Assembly (NCBI RefSeq): GCF_001730235.1
Contig: NZ_MIJF01000019.1
Coordinates: forward strand, 1 to 32,901
Source: Vulcanibacillus modesticaldus
Lineage (GTDB): Bacteria; Bacillota; Bacilli; Tepidibacillales; Tepidibacillaceae
Reading direction: 5' to 3'
Length of the DNA: 32,901 bases
Shown here: piece after piece, positions 8,695 to 16,656 of the stretch
Layout of the letters: each line of letters begins with the position of its first letter
How positions within the stretch are numbered: the first letter of the stretch is position 1
The notes under the pieces: model-generated
The model's database searches: none
What the model was told of the DNA's origin: nothing
The model's input: the letters and a program-made list of their open reading frames with translations, nothing else
Position numbers and translations under genes: made by a program

Positions 8695-9395
8695 TTTAAC
8701 GCCTCCTGCAAATCAATTCGATTATCATAAAGTGCCTTCCCGACAATTGCTCCATAAATATTCATCTGTTTAAGTTTCTTTAAATCTTCAAGCGAACTTA
8801 TTCCTCCTGAAGCAATAATATTTAAGGATGTCATTTCCGCTAATTTTTTATAGATTGCAAAATTAGGACCCATTAACATTCCATCTCTTGCTATATCGGT
8901 ATATACTATCGTTTTGACACCCATTGCTTCAAGCTCTAAACAAAAATCAATTGAATTAATATCGCTGACAACTTCCCAACCTCTGATCGCCACTTTTCCA
9001 TCGTTAGCATCGATAGAAACAACGATTTTTTCCTGGTATTTAGAAACCAAACTTTTTAAAAGTTCTTTGTTCTCAACAGCAATAGTACCTAAAATTACGC
9101 GATCAACGCCTAAATTTAGTAATTCTTGAACTCTTTTTTCATCCCTAATGCCACCACCGATTTGGATAGGCAATCCAATATTATTAACTATTTTTTCGAT
9201 CGTCTGTTTATTAACTATTTCTTCAGTTCGTGCACCATCAAGATCTACTAGATGGATATACTCCGCACCTTGTTCTTTCCACTTTTGGGCCATAGCAAGT
9301 GGATCATCTGCGTAAATTTTAACCCGATCAAAATCCCCCTGAGAAAGTCTAACACACTTATTTTCTTTGATATCAATCGCTGGAAAAATTATCAT
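8676..9395 (-). CDS. hisA: ProFAR isomerase HisA
   Basis: TIM-barrel ketol-isomerase that opens the ribose of ProFAR to PRFAR. It begins [20 protein letters not shown], with catalytic Asp8. Further motifs are [30 protein letters not shown] with the second catalytic Asp, and [10 protein letters not shown]. It is full length at 239 aa. The ATG start overlaps the hisH stop by 4 bp. Confidence 0.97.
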   Translation of the reverse strand: MIIFPAIDIKENKCVRLSQGDFDRVKIYADDPLAMAQKWKEQGAEYIHLVDLDGARTEEIVNKQTIEKIVNNIGLPIQIGGGIRDEKRVQELLNLGVDRVILGTIAVENKELLKSLVSKYQEKIVVSIDANDGKVAIRGWEVVSDINSIDFCLELEAMGVKTIVYTDIARDGMLMGPNFAIYKKLAEMTSLNIIASGGISSLEDLKKLKQMNIYGAIVGKALYDNRIDLQEALKCLQEE

Positions 9396-9994
9396 TTTAT
9401 CAATTCCCCATATGCTTTTAGTAAATTTAGCCCAACTTGTCCACTTTTTTCGGGGTGAAATTGCATACCGTAAACATTTTGTTTTCTTACGATCGAAGGA
9501 ATAATCTTGCCATACTCAGTATAGGCTATCAGTTCTTCATTTGTTGAGTTCACATAATAAGAATGAACAAAATATACATAGTCGTCTTCCTTAATGTACT
9601 TTAAGATCTCATCATTCTTAGCAAACTTGAGATTATTCCATCCCATATGTGGGACTTTTAAATCAATATCTAACATTTCTACATTACCGCTAATTAAGCC
9701 TAAGCCTTCAAATTCACCATTTTCGTAGCTTTTTTCATAAAGTAATTGCATTCCCAAACAAATACCCAATAAGTATTTACCTTGGTCCACATGCTCTTTA
9801 ATTGCCGGTATCAAGTTCATATCATTCAATGAATTAATTGCATCTCTAAACGCTCCAACACCTGGTAAGATAATTGAATTAGCATTTTTTATCTCATCAA
9901 GGTTACTTGAAACCTTTGTTTCTATTCCCAATGAATTGAAAGCTTTTTCAAGCGAACCAATATTTCCTAATCCATAATCGATAATTATATTCAA
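9392..9994 (-). CDS. hisH: Imidazole glycerol phosphate synthase, glutaminase subunit
   Basis: Class I glutamine amidotransferase that supplies ammonia to HisF. The nucleophile motif LLGICLGMQLL (Cys near residue 79) is present, as are VPHMGWN and the His/Glu of the triad in YGMQFHPEKSG. At 200 aa it is full length. The start codon is TTG at 9994, directly abutting the hisB stop (TAA then TTG), with AAAGGGGG 8 nt upstream. The stop overlaps hisA by 4 bp. Confidence 0.96.
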   Translation of the reverse strand: MNIIIDYGLGNIGSLEKAFNSLGIETKVSSNLDEIKNANSIILPGVGAFRDAINSLNDMNLIPAIKEHVDQGKYLLGICLGMQLLYEKSYENGEFEGLGLISGNVEMLDIDLKVPHMGWNNLKFAKNDEILKYIKEDDYVYFVHSYYVNSTNEELIAYTEYGKIIPSIVRKQNVYGMQFHPEKSGQVGLNLLKAYGELIK

Positions 9995-10573
9995 TTAAAG
10001 AACCCCCTTTGATGACGGTATATTATCAGATATAACTTCTGAACTTTCTCTTAACGCCCTAGCAAATCCTTTAAAAACTGACTCGATTTTATGGTGATCG
10101 TTCTCTCCATAAATTTGATTAATATGAAGGGTTATTCTAGCTTCGCTAACGAAAGCTTTAAAAAATTCTTTAAAATTTTGAGTATCCATCTCTCCTAATC
10201 TTTCCCTTGTGAAATTAATATTATATTGCAAGAAAGGTCGATTACTAATATCTACAACAACTAAACTCAATGCTTCATCCATTGGGATATATAAACTGGA
10301 ATATCTCTTAATCCCTTTTTTATTTTTTAAGGCTTCTGCGAATGCTGCTCCAAAAGTTAATCCAATATCCTCAACTGTATGGTGATCATCAACTTGCAAA
10401 TCACCAGAACATTTTATTTTTAGATCAAAAGAACCATGGAAGGCTATCAATGTGAGCATGTGATCTAAAAAACCAATTCCCGTATCAATATCACAATTCC
10501 CATTTCCGTCGATATTAAGTTCTACTGAAACATTCGTCTCAAGAGTTTTTCTCTCAATTTTTGCCTTTCTCAT
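9995..10573 (-). CDS. hisB: Imidazoleglycerol-phosphate dehydratase
   Basis: Manganese enzyme dehydrating IGP to imidazole acetol phosphate. This is the monofunctional form (192 aa) without the phosphatase domain of enteric HisB. Motifs: DTGIGFLDHML, DDHHTVEDIG and ENDHHKIESVFK, which supply the His/Glu metal ligands. It overlaps hisC by 20 bp and is followed at once by hisH. A separate histidinol phosphatase is not present in this operon. Confidence 0.96.
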   Translation of the reverse strand: MRKAKIERKTLETNVSVELNIDGNGNCDIDTGIGFLDHMLTLIAFHGSFDLKIKCSGDLQVDDHHTVEDIGLTFGAAFAEALKNKKGIKRYSSLYIPMDEALSLVVVDISNRPFLQYNINFTRERLGEMDTQNFKEFFKAFVSEARITLHINQIYGENDHHKIESVFKGFARALRESSEVISDNIPSSKGVL

Positions 10574-11612
10574 TTTTTGTTATCTCCTCTATCGCTTTTA
10601 TAAATGCTTGATTTTCACTTTTATCACCGACACTCACACGATAATAACCAGCCAACTCATTAGCAAAACTTCTGATTAGGATACCTTTCTCGGCAAGTTT
10701 TTGGCCTAAATTATCGATATTTGAATAAAACAAGAGAAAGTTACCGTGTGATTTAAATACTTTCATTCCATTTTCTTTTAATTTATTATATAAAAATTCT
10801 CTTCCCAGTTTAATTTCCTCAATATAAGCAATGACTCGTTCCTTATTTTTCAAAGCTTTAGTCGCAATCCATTGTGACATAACATTCAAATTATATGGAG
10901 ATCTAACTTGATCAATAATGTTTACAATTTTTTGATTAGCTAGCAAATATCCCACCCTGATACCAGCCAGGCCAAAGGCCTTTGATAATGTTCTAAGCAC
11001 TATTAGGTTTTCATAATTGGATATCTCTTCAACCATTGAACCAGAAGCAAATTCCATATAGGCCTCATCGATAACTACTAATGAATTGGTGTTTTCTAAA
11101 AGTTTTTTTATGTCTCTAGTTGGTAATAAATTTCCTGTTGGATTATTTGGATTACATAATATTATAACTTTTGGATTTATCTCGTTAGCCTTATCTATTA
11201 ATTTTTCTATATCGATTGAAAAATCTTCATTACTTTCAACGCCTACAAATTTTGTAGAATAAATTTGACTAAATACCGCATACATGCTAAATGTTGGAAC
11301 AACAGATAAAATCGTTTCATTCTTATCAACATAAGTTTTTATTATTAATTCAATCATTTCGCTTGAACCGTTACCAACGACAATATTAGCCGGGCTAACC
11401 CCTATATACTTACTTATCTCCGCTTTCAAAAGTGTAGCATCATTATCAGGATAAAAATTCAAATTAATTTCTTCATTAAATTGGAGACCCTCTCGAATAA
11501 TGTCCTCCAATAATATATTTTTTCCTTCATTGGCATTAAGTCTAATTTTATAGGGAACCTGCTTCGACTTATATCCTCGGAAATTGATTAAGCTTTCCTT
11601 TACCTGGGTCAT
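10554..11612 (-). CDS. hisC: Histidinol-phosphate aminotransferase
   Basis: PLP fold-type I aminotransferase converting imidazole acetol phosphate to histidinol phosphate. IRLNANEG (N-terminal substrate loop), VGNGSSEMIEL, CNPNNPTGN, VIDEAYMEF and the Schiff-base Lys in RTLSKAFGLAGIRVGY are all present. At 352 aa it is complete. The ATG follows GAGGAGGTG 2 nt after the hisD stop, so the two are likely translationally coupled. Confidence 0.96.
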   Translation of the reverse strand: MTQVKESLINFRGYKSKQVPYKIRLNANEGKNILLEDIIREGLQFNEEINLNFYPDNDATLLKAEISKYIGVSPANIVVGNGSSEMIELIIKTYVDKNETILSVVPTFSMYAVFSQIYSTKFVGVESNEDFSIDIEKLIDKANEINPKVIILCNPNNPTGNLLPTRDIKKLLENTNSLVVIDEAYMEFASGSMVEEISNYENLIVLRTLSKAFGLAGIRVGYLLANQKIVNIIDQVRSPYNLNVMSQWIATKALKNKERVIAYIEEIKLGREFLYNKLKENGMKVFKSHGNFLLFYSNIDNLGQKLAEKGILIRSFANELAGYYRVSVGDKSENQAFIKAIEEITKNEKGKN

Positions 11613-11614
11613 AG

Positions 11615-12904
11615 TTACACCTCCTCTTCAAATCTAATTTTGACAGAATTAGCATGTGCAGTTAACCCCTCATCATTTGCGATTTGTATAACAGATTCTT
11701 TTATTCCTTTCAACGCTTCTTTGCTATAGTAAATCAAAGAAGTCTTTTTTAAAAAATCATCGACCCCTAATGGTGAAGAGAACTTTGCTGTCGAACTAGT
11801 AGGTAAAGTATGATTAGGCCCGGCGAAATAATCACCTACCGGCTCCGGAGAAAATTCACCAAGGAAGATTGCTCCAGCATTTTTGATCTTTTCTACAACA
11901 GCAAAAGGATCTTCAGTCAGTATCTCTAAATGCTCAGGTGCGATTTGATTTGCTATTTCAATCGATTCTTCTAAATTGCTCGTAATAATAATCGCGCCAT
12001 AATTATTTAAGGATTTATTTATAATTTCTTTTCTTTCAAGTTTTTCAACTTGTTTTGCTAGTTCCTCAACTACTTTTTCTGCCAAATTTCGAGAATCTGT
12101 TAATAATATCGATGCCGCCATTTCGTCATGTTCAGCTTGAGAAATTAAATCTGCAGCTATAAATTTTGCATTTGCCATCTCATCAGCAATGATAAGGATT
12201 TCACTTGGGCCCGCTATCATATCTATACCAACATATCCAGATACCCGTTTTTTGGCCATCGCCACATAAATGTTACCTGGGCCAACGATTTTGGAAACTT
12301 TCGGTATACTTTCTGTGCCAAATGCTAATGCCCCGATTCCTTGAGCACCACCGACCTTAAATATCTTATCTACCCCAGCAATAGCTGCCGCCACAAGGAT
12401 AGAATCTTTAATTTTACCATCTTTTCCTGGCGGGGTAATCATTATTATCTCTTCAACTCCCGCTATTTTAGCAGGTATTGCATTCATCAGTACAGTTGAA
12501 GGATAAGCAGCACTACCACCGGGTACATAAATACCAACTTTTTCTATTGGGTTGACAAGGCGCCCCAAGATAATATCTTTTCCTTCTTTTAGATAATAGG
12601 ATTGTATTAATTGTTTTTCATGATACTTTTCAATATTTTTTTTAGCGTTTAAGAGAGCCTCCTTCAATCCTTGATCAATATTATTAAAAGCTTCATCAAT
12701 TTCAGCTTGCGATACTAAAAAATTTTCAATTTCGACTCTATCGAACTTTAAGGTATAATCCCTTAAGGCATCATCGCGATTTTTCTTCACATTTGCTAAA
12801 ATTTCTTCAACTATACGATTAATTTCTTCAAATTCAATCTGATTTCTTGACATTATTTTATTTATAACATCCATATCTGTTTTGGTTTCAGTAACATTAA
12901 TCAT
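11615..12904 (-). CDS. hisD: Histidinol dehydrogenase
   Basis: Zinc enzyme oxidising histidinol to histidine in two NAD-dependent steps. Seen: YVPGGSAAYPSTVLM, GGAQGIGALAFGTE, KIVGPGNIYVA, IDMIAGPSEILI, SQAEHDE (Gln/His zinc ligands), APEHLEI and GPNHTLPTS. Length 429 aa is typical. The start at 12904 overlaps hisG by 8 bp; its nearest Shine-Dalgarno (AAGGAG) is rather far upstream, so translation probably depends on coupling to hisG. Confidence 0.97.
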   Translation of the reverse strand: MINVTETKTDMDVINKIMSRNQIEFEEINRIVEEILANVKKNRDDALRDYTLKFDRVEIENFLVSQAEIDEAFNNIDQGLKEALLNAKKNIEKYHEKQLIQSYYLKEGKDIILGRLVNPIEKVGIYVPGGSAAYPSTVLMNAIPAKIAGVEEIIMITPPGKDGKIKDSILVAAAIAGVDKIFKVGGAQGIGALAFGTESIPKVSKIVGPGNIYVAMAKKRVSGYVGIDMIAGPSEILIIADEMANAKFIAADLISQAEHDEMAASILLTDSRNLAEKVVEELAKQVEKLERKEIINKSLNNYGAIIITSNLEESIEIANQIAPEHLEILTEDPFAVVEKIKNAGAIFLGEFSPEPVGDYFAGPNHTLPTSSTAKFSSPLGVDDFLKKTSLIYYSKEALKGIKESVIQIANDEGLTAHANSVKIRFEEEV

Positions 12905-13535
12905 CGGATTTCATTAAGCTCCTTTCCAATTTTTCAGCAATATTTTGTATTTGGTCGTATTTGAAGCGGTAACTTACCCTATTAACAATTAATCTAGCAC
13001 TTATGTCAAACATATCTTCAATAACTTGAAGTCCATTAGCTTTTAATGTATTACCCGTTTCGACCAAATCAACTATCACATCAGAAAGCCCAACTAATGG
13101 TGCTAGTTCTACCGAACCATTTAACTTTATTATCTCAATTTTTTGTTGTCTCTCTTTAAAGTATTGTTTGGTTGTTTCTGGATATTTAGTTGCAACCTTC
13201 AAAACCTCATCTTTTCGGTAAATACCTTGGTTTTTTATTCCGGCAATCGAAAATTTACATTTTCCAAAACCAAGATCTAGAATTTCGTAAACATTTGCAT
13301 TGCTTTCTAAAAGAATATCCTTACCAACTATCCCTAAATCAGCAACTCCATTTTGAACATATGTCACAACATCAGATGGCTTAACAAATATATAACTAAT
13401 GTTATTTTCCTTATCAGAAAAAATAAGCTTTCTTGAAGTCGGATCTATGGAATTTCCAAGTCCAATCTTTTGAAATGCTTTGATACTTTCATTACCTAAT
13501 CTACCTTTTGCAAGTGCTATCGTTAAATAGTTCAT
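12897..13535 (-). CDS. hisG: ATP phosphoribosyltransferase, short form
   Basis: Catalyses the first committed histidine step, ATP plus PRPP to PR-ATP. At 212 aa it is the short HisG(S), which lacks the C-terminal regulatory domain and needs HisZ. Motifs: ALAKGRLGNES, GVADLGIVGKD and the PRPP loop region LAPLVGLSDVIVDLVETG. It overlaps hisZ by 4 bp (ATGA), consistent with the two forming one hetero-octameric enzyme. Confidence 0.96.
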   Translation of the reverse strand: MNYLTIALAKGRLGNESIKAFQKIGLGNSIDPTSRKLIFSDKENNISYIFVKPSDVVTYVQNGVADLGIVGKDILLESNANVYEILDLGFGKCKFSIAGIKNQGIYRKDEVLKVATKYPETTKQYFKERQQKIEIIKLNGSVELAPLVGLSDVIVDLVETGNTLKANGLQVIEDMFDISARLIVNRVSYRFKYDQIQNIAEKLERSLMKSDD

Positions 13536-14494
13536 GAATTTTCACCTCTAACGTAAAAAGTTCTGACTAATTCATCAAGATCAACCGAAAATCCGATCGC
13601 TGGGACCTTTTTGCCAAATATTTTGGTCAATGCATCATACCTGCCACCACTAATAATCTCACTATTGGAACTAGGATAAAAACCTTTAAAAATAATCCCT
13701 TCGTAATAATCAAGTTCGGTAATCATCGATAAATCAAAGTGAATGTTTTTTAATAATCCATTTTTTTCACAAAAATCATTTATCGTTATTAATTCATTTA
13801 TAGCTTGCATCATTTCTTCATTCATAAAATAATTTGTAGCAAGATTTGTTATTTCATTGATGCTACCTTGAAGTCTAAAAATATTTATTAATATTTCATT
13901 TTTTTCTTCCGGTAATCCTAAAGTCTTTAGGTAATTAATTAGCTCAAACTTACTTTTTTTGTAAATTAAATTTTTTAACTTATCTTTTTCTTCTCTACTT
14001 ATTTTCAGTTCATTAAATAGACCATTCAAATATTTGCTGTTTCCAATTTCTAAAATGAAATCATCACTATATTTCTTTAATACTTTTAAAGCTAGTTCAA
14101 TTACTTCTCTTTCTGCATTTATTGACGACTCTCCTAAATACTCAACTCCCATCTGCCTAACTTCTTTAATATTTAAATTTGCGAAATTCTTAAAAATCGT
14201 TGCATTATAAAATATTTTAAGCTTCGCGTTATCTTGTAACCTTGGAATTATATTCTTGATTATGTTCATTGTTATATCAGGTCTCAATACTAAGATTTTT
14301 GCCCCATGTATAAACTTCACAACTGACTCTTCTTTTACTCTTTTATTTACTGAAATAAAGCTTTCATAGTCTTCAAAGAGAGTTGGATTTATTGGTGAAA
14401 AGCTCTTTTCAATAAAAAGATCTTCAATTTCTCTACTCAGCTGAAACCTTTTCTTTGAATAATTTATCTCGTCTTCAATTTTGATGAACTCCAT
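13532..14494 (-). CDS. hisZ: HisZ, ATP phosphoribosyltransferase regulatory subunit
   Basis: HisRS-like protein that activates short HisG and confers histidine feedback. It shows class II synthetase remnants: VLRPDITMNI (motif 2 region) and SGGRYDALTKIFGKKVPAIGFSVDLDEL-type motif 3 sequence near the C-terminus. Its 320 aa are shorter than many HisZ proteins and lack an anticodon-binding domain. The divergent middle part (about 150-250) is low in conservation. It is the first structural gene of the operon. The ATG at 14494 has AAGGACGG upstream and follows the attenuator terminator by about 30 nt. Confidence 0.9.
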   Translation of the reverse strand: MEFIKIEDEINYSKKRFQLSREIEDLFIEKSFSPINPTLFEDYESFISVNKRVKEESVVKFIHGAKILVLRPDITMNIIKNIIPRLQDNAKLKIFYNATIFKNFANLNIKEVRQMGVEYLGESSINAEREVIELALKVLKKYSDDFILEIGNSKYLNGLFNELKISREEKDKLKNLIYKKSKFELINYLKTLGLPEEKNEILINIFRLQGSINEITNLATNYFMNEEMMQAINELITINDFCEKNGLLKNIHFDLSMITELDYYEGIIFKGFYPSSNSEIISGGRYDALTKIFGKKVPAIGFSVDLDELVRTFYVRGENS

Positions 14495-14522
14495 TTTTAT
14501 CCCGTCCTTTTCAATCTAAATT

Positions 14523-14562
14523 AAAAAAAGCCATATAGGCTTAGTACCTACATGGCTTTTTT
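14523..14562 (-). terminator. his leader terminator (attenuator)
   Basis: Minus strand AAAAAAGCCATGTAGG (14562-14547), short loop, CCTATATGGC (14539-14530) and seven T. The strong Rho-independent terminator lies between the His-rich leader peptide and hisZ, so it must be bypassed for his expression. Confidence 0.85.
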
Positions 14563-14573
14563 ATATAATCCAC

Positions 14574-14624
14574 CATAGATACAAGCCCTAACATTAAGTA
14601 ACGATACTAGGGCTTGTATCTATG
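14574..14624 (-). promoter_or_regulatory. his leader 17-bp hairpin (attenuator switch segment)
   Basis: Perfect 17-bp inverted repeat: CATAGATACAAGCCCTA (14624-14608) with TAGGGCTTGTATCTATG (14590-14574), 17-nt loop. The upstream leader-peptide end AGGGTTTGTA (about 14658-14649) can pair with TACAAGCCCT of the 5' arm (one G-U). Also, CATAGATTCAAG just after the His codons resembles the 5' arm and can compete for the 3' arm. Mutually exclusive pairings are what an attenuator needs. Confidence 0.65.
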
Positions 14625-14647
14625 AACTATACTACAATAGCTCATTA

Positions 14648-14716
14648 TTACAAACCCTTGAATCTATGATGGTGATGAAATTGGAAATAAACTTGTACAA
14701 AATTGTTTGCTATCAT
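14648..14716 (-). CDS. hisL: His operon leader peptide (four consecutive His codons)
   Basis: A 22-codon ORF beginning MIANNFVQVYFQF, followed by HHHH (CAT CAC CAT CAT, 14677-14666), RFKGL and two successive TAA codons. The ATG at 14716 is preceded by AGAGGTGG at good spacing. It lies between the putative his promoter and the terminator before hisZ. Established parallel: the enteric HisL peptide with seven His codons, where ribosome stalling at low His-tRNA prevents termination. Here the His run sits directly before competing RNA stems. No T-box consensus (AGGGTGGNACCGCG) is visible, although T-boxes are the usual his control in Firmicutes. Function is inferred; the ORF, ribosome binding site and His run are seen directly. 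It partly overlaps an unrelated minus-strand open frame, which I regard as spurious. Confidence 0.8.
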   Translation of the reverse strand: MIANNFVQVYFQFHHHHRFKGL

Positions 14717-14792
14717 AATAGCCACCTCTAAAAATCGGTAATAACAAGCCGATAATCACTTTAGTCTGATAATATAATAAAACGTCAAGAAC

Positions 14793-14821
14793 ATGGTAAC
14801 ATCTCAATAATTTTTTGTCAA
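14793..14821 (-). promoter_or_regulatory. his operon promoter (candidate)
   Basis: Consensus TTGACA (14821-14816), 17-nt spacer, TACCAT (14798-14793). The -35 overlaps the stop codon of the upstream selenoprotein gene. An alternative TTGACG lies at 14788-14783 with a poorer -10. A small hairpin (ATCGG/CCGAT plus T-run) follows before the leader-peptide ribosome binding site. Confidence 0.45.
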
Positions 14822-15096
14822 CTACCAAAAATCTCGCGTTTAATTTCATCCTGATTTATCTCAAAGCCAATAAATACCTTTCTTTTCTTTCGTAATCCTA
14901 GTAAGGCAGGTTTTTTCAGTAAAATTGCTGGTACAATAATATTTCCTGTTATTTTTTTCATCTCTGCTTCCTTTTCAGGATTTTTACTTAAGTCGTTCTC
15001 TTTATATTCTATCTTATTCTCTGAAAGAAACTCTTTCAGTGCTTGACAATCAGTTCAGGTAGGTCTTGTGAAAATCTCAATTTCTACTTTAGCCAT
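14818..15096 (-). CDS. Glutaredoxin-like selenoprotein (UxxC), UGA-recoded
   Basis: Reading from ATG 15096 (with AAAGGAGA upstream), the frame is interrupted only by TGA at 15057-15055 and then runs to TGA at 14818, giving 92 residues. The product begins MAKVEIEIFTRPTUTDC, continues KEFLSENKIEY, then EMKKITGNIIVPAIL (the TxxVP-like cis-Pro region), and ends FEINQDEIKREIFGS. This is a glutaredoxin/thioredoxin fold in which the UGA falls exactly at the first position of the CxxC redox motif (U-T-D-C). A hairpin of bacterial SECIS type follows the UGA. Glutaredoxin-like UxxC selenoproteins are known in anaerobic bacteria. Ordinary ORF calling splits it. The alternative is a Cys/Trp-to-stop pseudogene, but the intact remainder, own promoter and SECIS argue against that. 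Confidence 0.85.
15021..15057 (-). promoter_or_regulatory. Bacterial SECIS element with Sec UGA
   Basis: The UGA is at 15057-15055. After 15 nt, CTGAAAGA (15039-15032), loop GTT (15031-15029) and TCTTTCAG (15028-15021) form a perfect 8-bp hairpin. The apical loop starts about 23 nt after the UGA and has a G at its first position followed by U, as in SelB-recognised bacterial SECIS elements. Confidence 0.75.
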
Positions 15097-15132
15097 CTTA
15101 GTATCTCCTTTCGAACAATGATTTATGTAATG

Positions 15133-15162
15133 ATTATAACGAAAAAATAATCATCATTTCAA
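15133..15162 (-). promoter_or_regulatory. Promoter of the selenoprotein gene
   Basis: Minus strand TTGAAA (15162-15157), 18-nt spacer, perfect TATAAT (15138-15133), about 37 nt before the ATG. It indicates a separately transcribed gene. Confidence 0.65.
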
Positions 15163-15188
15163 CAGAAAGAACACGTAACACTTTTAAC

Positions 15189-15797
15189 CTATTTGTTTGG
15201 ATTAATTACAAAGCGTCGTAATATTGATCCCATTAACCTTTCTTCTTTCTCGATGATCAAACCAGCTTTCTTAATATTTTCCGTAGTTTGTCGATTAATA
15301 TTCGCTCCACTCATTCGTACAACCAATGGATTAAAGACATCCATAACAAAACCAAGAATAGGAGAATCGCTTCGCATATGTTCAAGCATTATAATCTTCC
15401 CATCAGGTTTTACAACTCGCCGCATTTCTTTCAAACCTTGGATAGGATCCGGTACCGAACAATAAACGCAAGTGGTAACAACATAGTCGAAGGTATTATC
15501 ATCAAAATCTAAAGACTGAGCATCCATTTCAATCAATTCAACTGGAAAATCAACATCCTTAATTCGCTCCTTTGCAAAACGTAACATTCCCGGGCTAAAA
15601 TCGATTCCAGTCAAATGAATATCTTTTGGATAATAAGCTAGGTTTTTACCTGTTCCAATTCCAACTTCTAAAACTTTTCCTTTAAGTCCGGATAAATGAT
15701 TTATACGTAACTCTTTTTTTATCATTTGATCCATTAGATTATATATCTTTGAAATACGGTTATATCTTTTTTTGGTTAGTTCTGTTTGATTATCCAT
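15189..15797 (-). CDS. Class I SAM-dependent methyltransferase (UbiE/PmtA-like)
   Basis: A 202-residue Rossmann methyltransferase. Motif I is VLEVGIGTGKNLAYYP (about residues 44-59), the acidic SAM-ribose residue is in LTGIDFSPGML, and DFDDNTFDYVVTTCVYCSVPDP is the motif II-III region. The N-terminal KKRYNRISKIYNLMDQM pattern resembles ubiquinone/menaquinone and phosphatidylethanolamine N-methyltransferases. The likely start is ATG 15797, 6 nt inside an earlier ATG (15803) that nearly touches the AAAGGAGA ribosome binding site. It lies about 100 nt downstream of the phn-like transporter on the same strand. The substrate cannot be told from the sequence; the motif Cys residues are unremarkable. 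Confidence 0.75.
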   Translation of the reverse strand: MDNQTELTKKRYNRISKIYNLMDQMIKKELRINHLSGLKGKVLEVGIGTGKNLAYYPKDIHLTGIDFSPGMLRFAKERIKDVDFPVELIEMDAQSLDFDDNTFDYVVTTCVYCSVPDPIQGLKEMRRVVKPDGKIIMLEHMRSDSPILGFVMDVFNPLVVRMSGANINRQTTENIKKAGLIIEKEERLMGSILRRFVINPNK

Positions 15798-15903
15798 ATT
15801 CATTCTCCTTTATTAGGTTAGTGAGGACCCTAAATAACATAACCTTAATTTTAGTGAATTATATTACAAATTTGTGAAGAATTCATGAAAAACCGAAGTA
15901 AAA

Positions 15904-16656
15904 TTAAACAAAATCTTTTTCAGACAAATAAATTTTTTTTATGATATCATCAGTTAACTGTTCAGGTAAACCATCAAATACAATTTGGCCATCATTGATT
16001 CCTATAATCCTTGTAGCATATTTTTTAGCAAGTTCAACATTATGAAGATTAATAATCATGGTAATCTTCTCTTTTTCATGAAGTTCCTTTAAGAAGTCCA
16101 TAATCATAATCGTTGTTATTGGATCTAAACTCGCAACGGGTTCATCACCTAGTATTAATTTGGGATTTTGCATCAATACCCTTGCAATCGCTACCCTTTG
16201 TTGTTGTCCGCCACTAAGTTCATCAACTCTTCGGTAAGCTAAATGTTTTATCCCCACACGTTCTAGTGCTTCAAGTGCTTGGTTGATCTTATCTTTAGGA
16301 AACACACCAATAACATGTCGCCAAAATGCTATTTTGGAAGATTTACCAACAAGGACGTTTGTTAAAACATCAACCCGATTAATAAGGTTGTAATTTTGAA
16401 AGATCATACCTATATCACATCGAACTTTTAACAATTCTCGTCCCTCAACCTCAGTAATATTTTTACCATTCCATATTACTTCACCTGAAGTAGGTCTGAC
16501 TAATTGATTTATGCAACGTATCAAGGTTGATTTTCCTGCTCCACTCCGACCTAAAATCCCAATAAATTCACCTGTTTTAATCTGTAAATTAACATTCTTA
16601 ATCGCTGCTGCTTCTGACTTTGGATATTTCTTTGTGACATTGATAATTTTTAACAT
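15904..16656 (-). CDS. phnC: ABC transporter ATP-binding protein, PhnC-like
   Basis: ATPase of a phosphonate/phosphite-type importer. Walker A GILGRSGAGKST (residues 34-45), Q-loop MIFQNYNL, signature LSGGQQQRVAIARVL, Walker B LILGDEPVASLD and the H-loop MIINLHNVELA are all intact. At 250 aa it matches PhnC. The ATG at 16656 directly follows the phnE stop (TAG then ATG), implying coupling. No C-P lyase, phosphonatase or ptx genes are in the window, so the substrate (phosphonate, phosphite or another oxyanion) remains open. Confidence 0.88.
   Translation of the reverse strand: MLKIINVTKKYPKSEAAAIKNVNLQIKTGEFIGILGRSGAGKSTLIRCINQLVRPTSGEVIWNGKNITEVEGRELLKVRCDIGMIFQNYNLINRVDVLTNVLVGKSSKIAFWRHVIGVFPKDKINQALEALERVGIKHLAYRRVDELSGGQQQRVAIARVLMQNPKLILGDEPVASLDPITTIMIMDFLKELHEKEKITMIINLHNVELAKKYATRIIGINDGQIVFDGLPEQLTDDIIKKIYLSEKDFV

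Noticed and set aside
14495-14800. T-box riboswitch for the his operon
   Set aside because: No AGGGTGGNACCGCG-like segment or specifier-loop architecture was found; the leader peptide explains the region better.
14664-14849. 61-aa minus-strand open frame over the his leader
   Set aside because: It is in another frame from the His-rich leader peptide, starts inside the selenoprotein 3' end without a ribosome binding site, and has no recognisable features.
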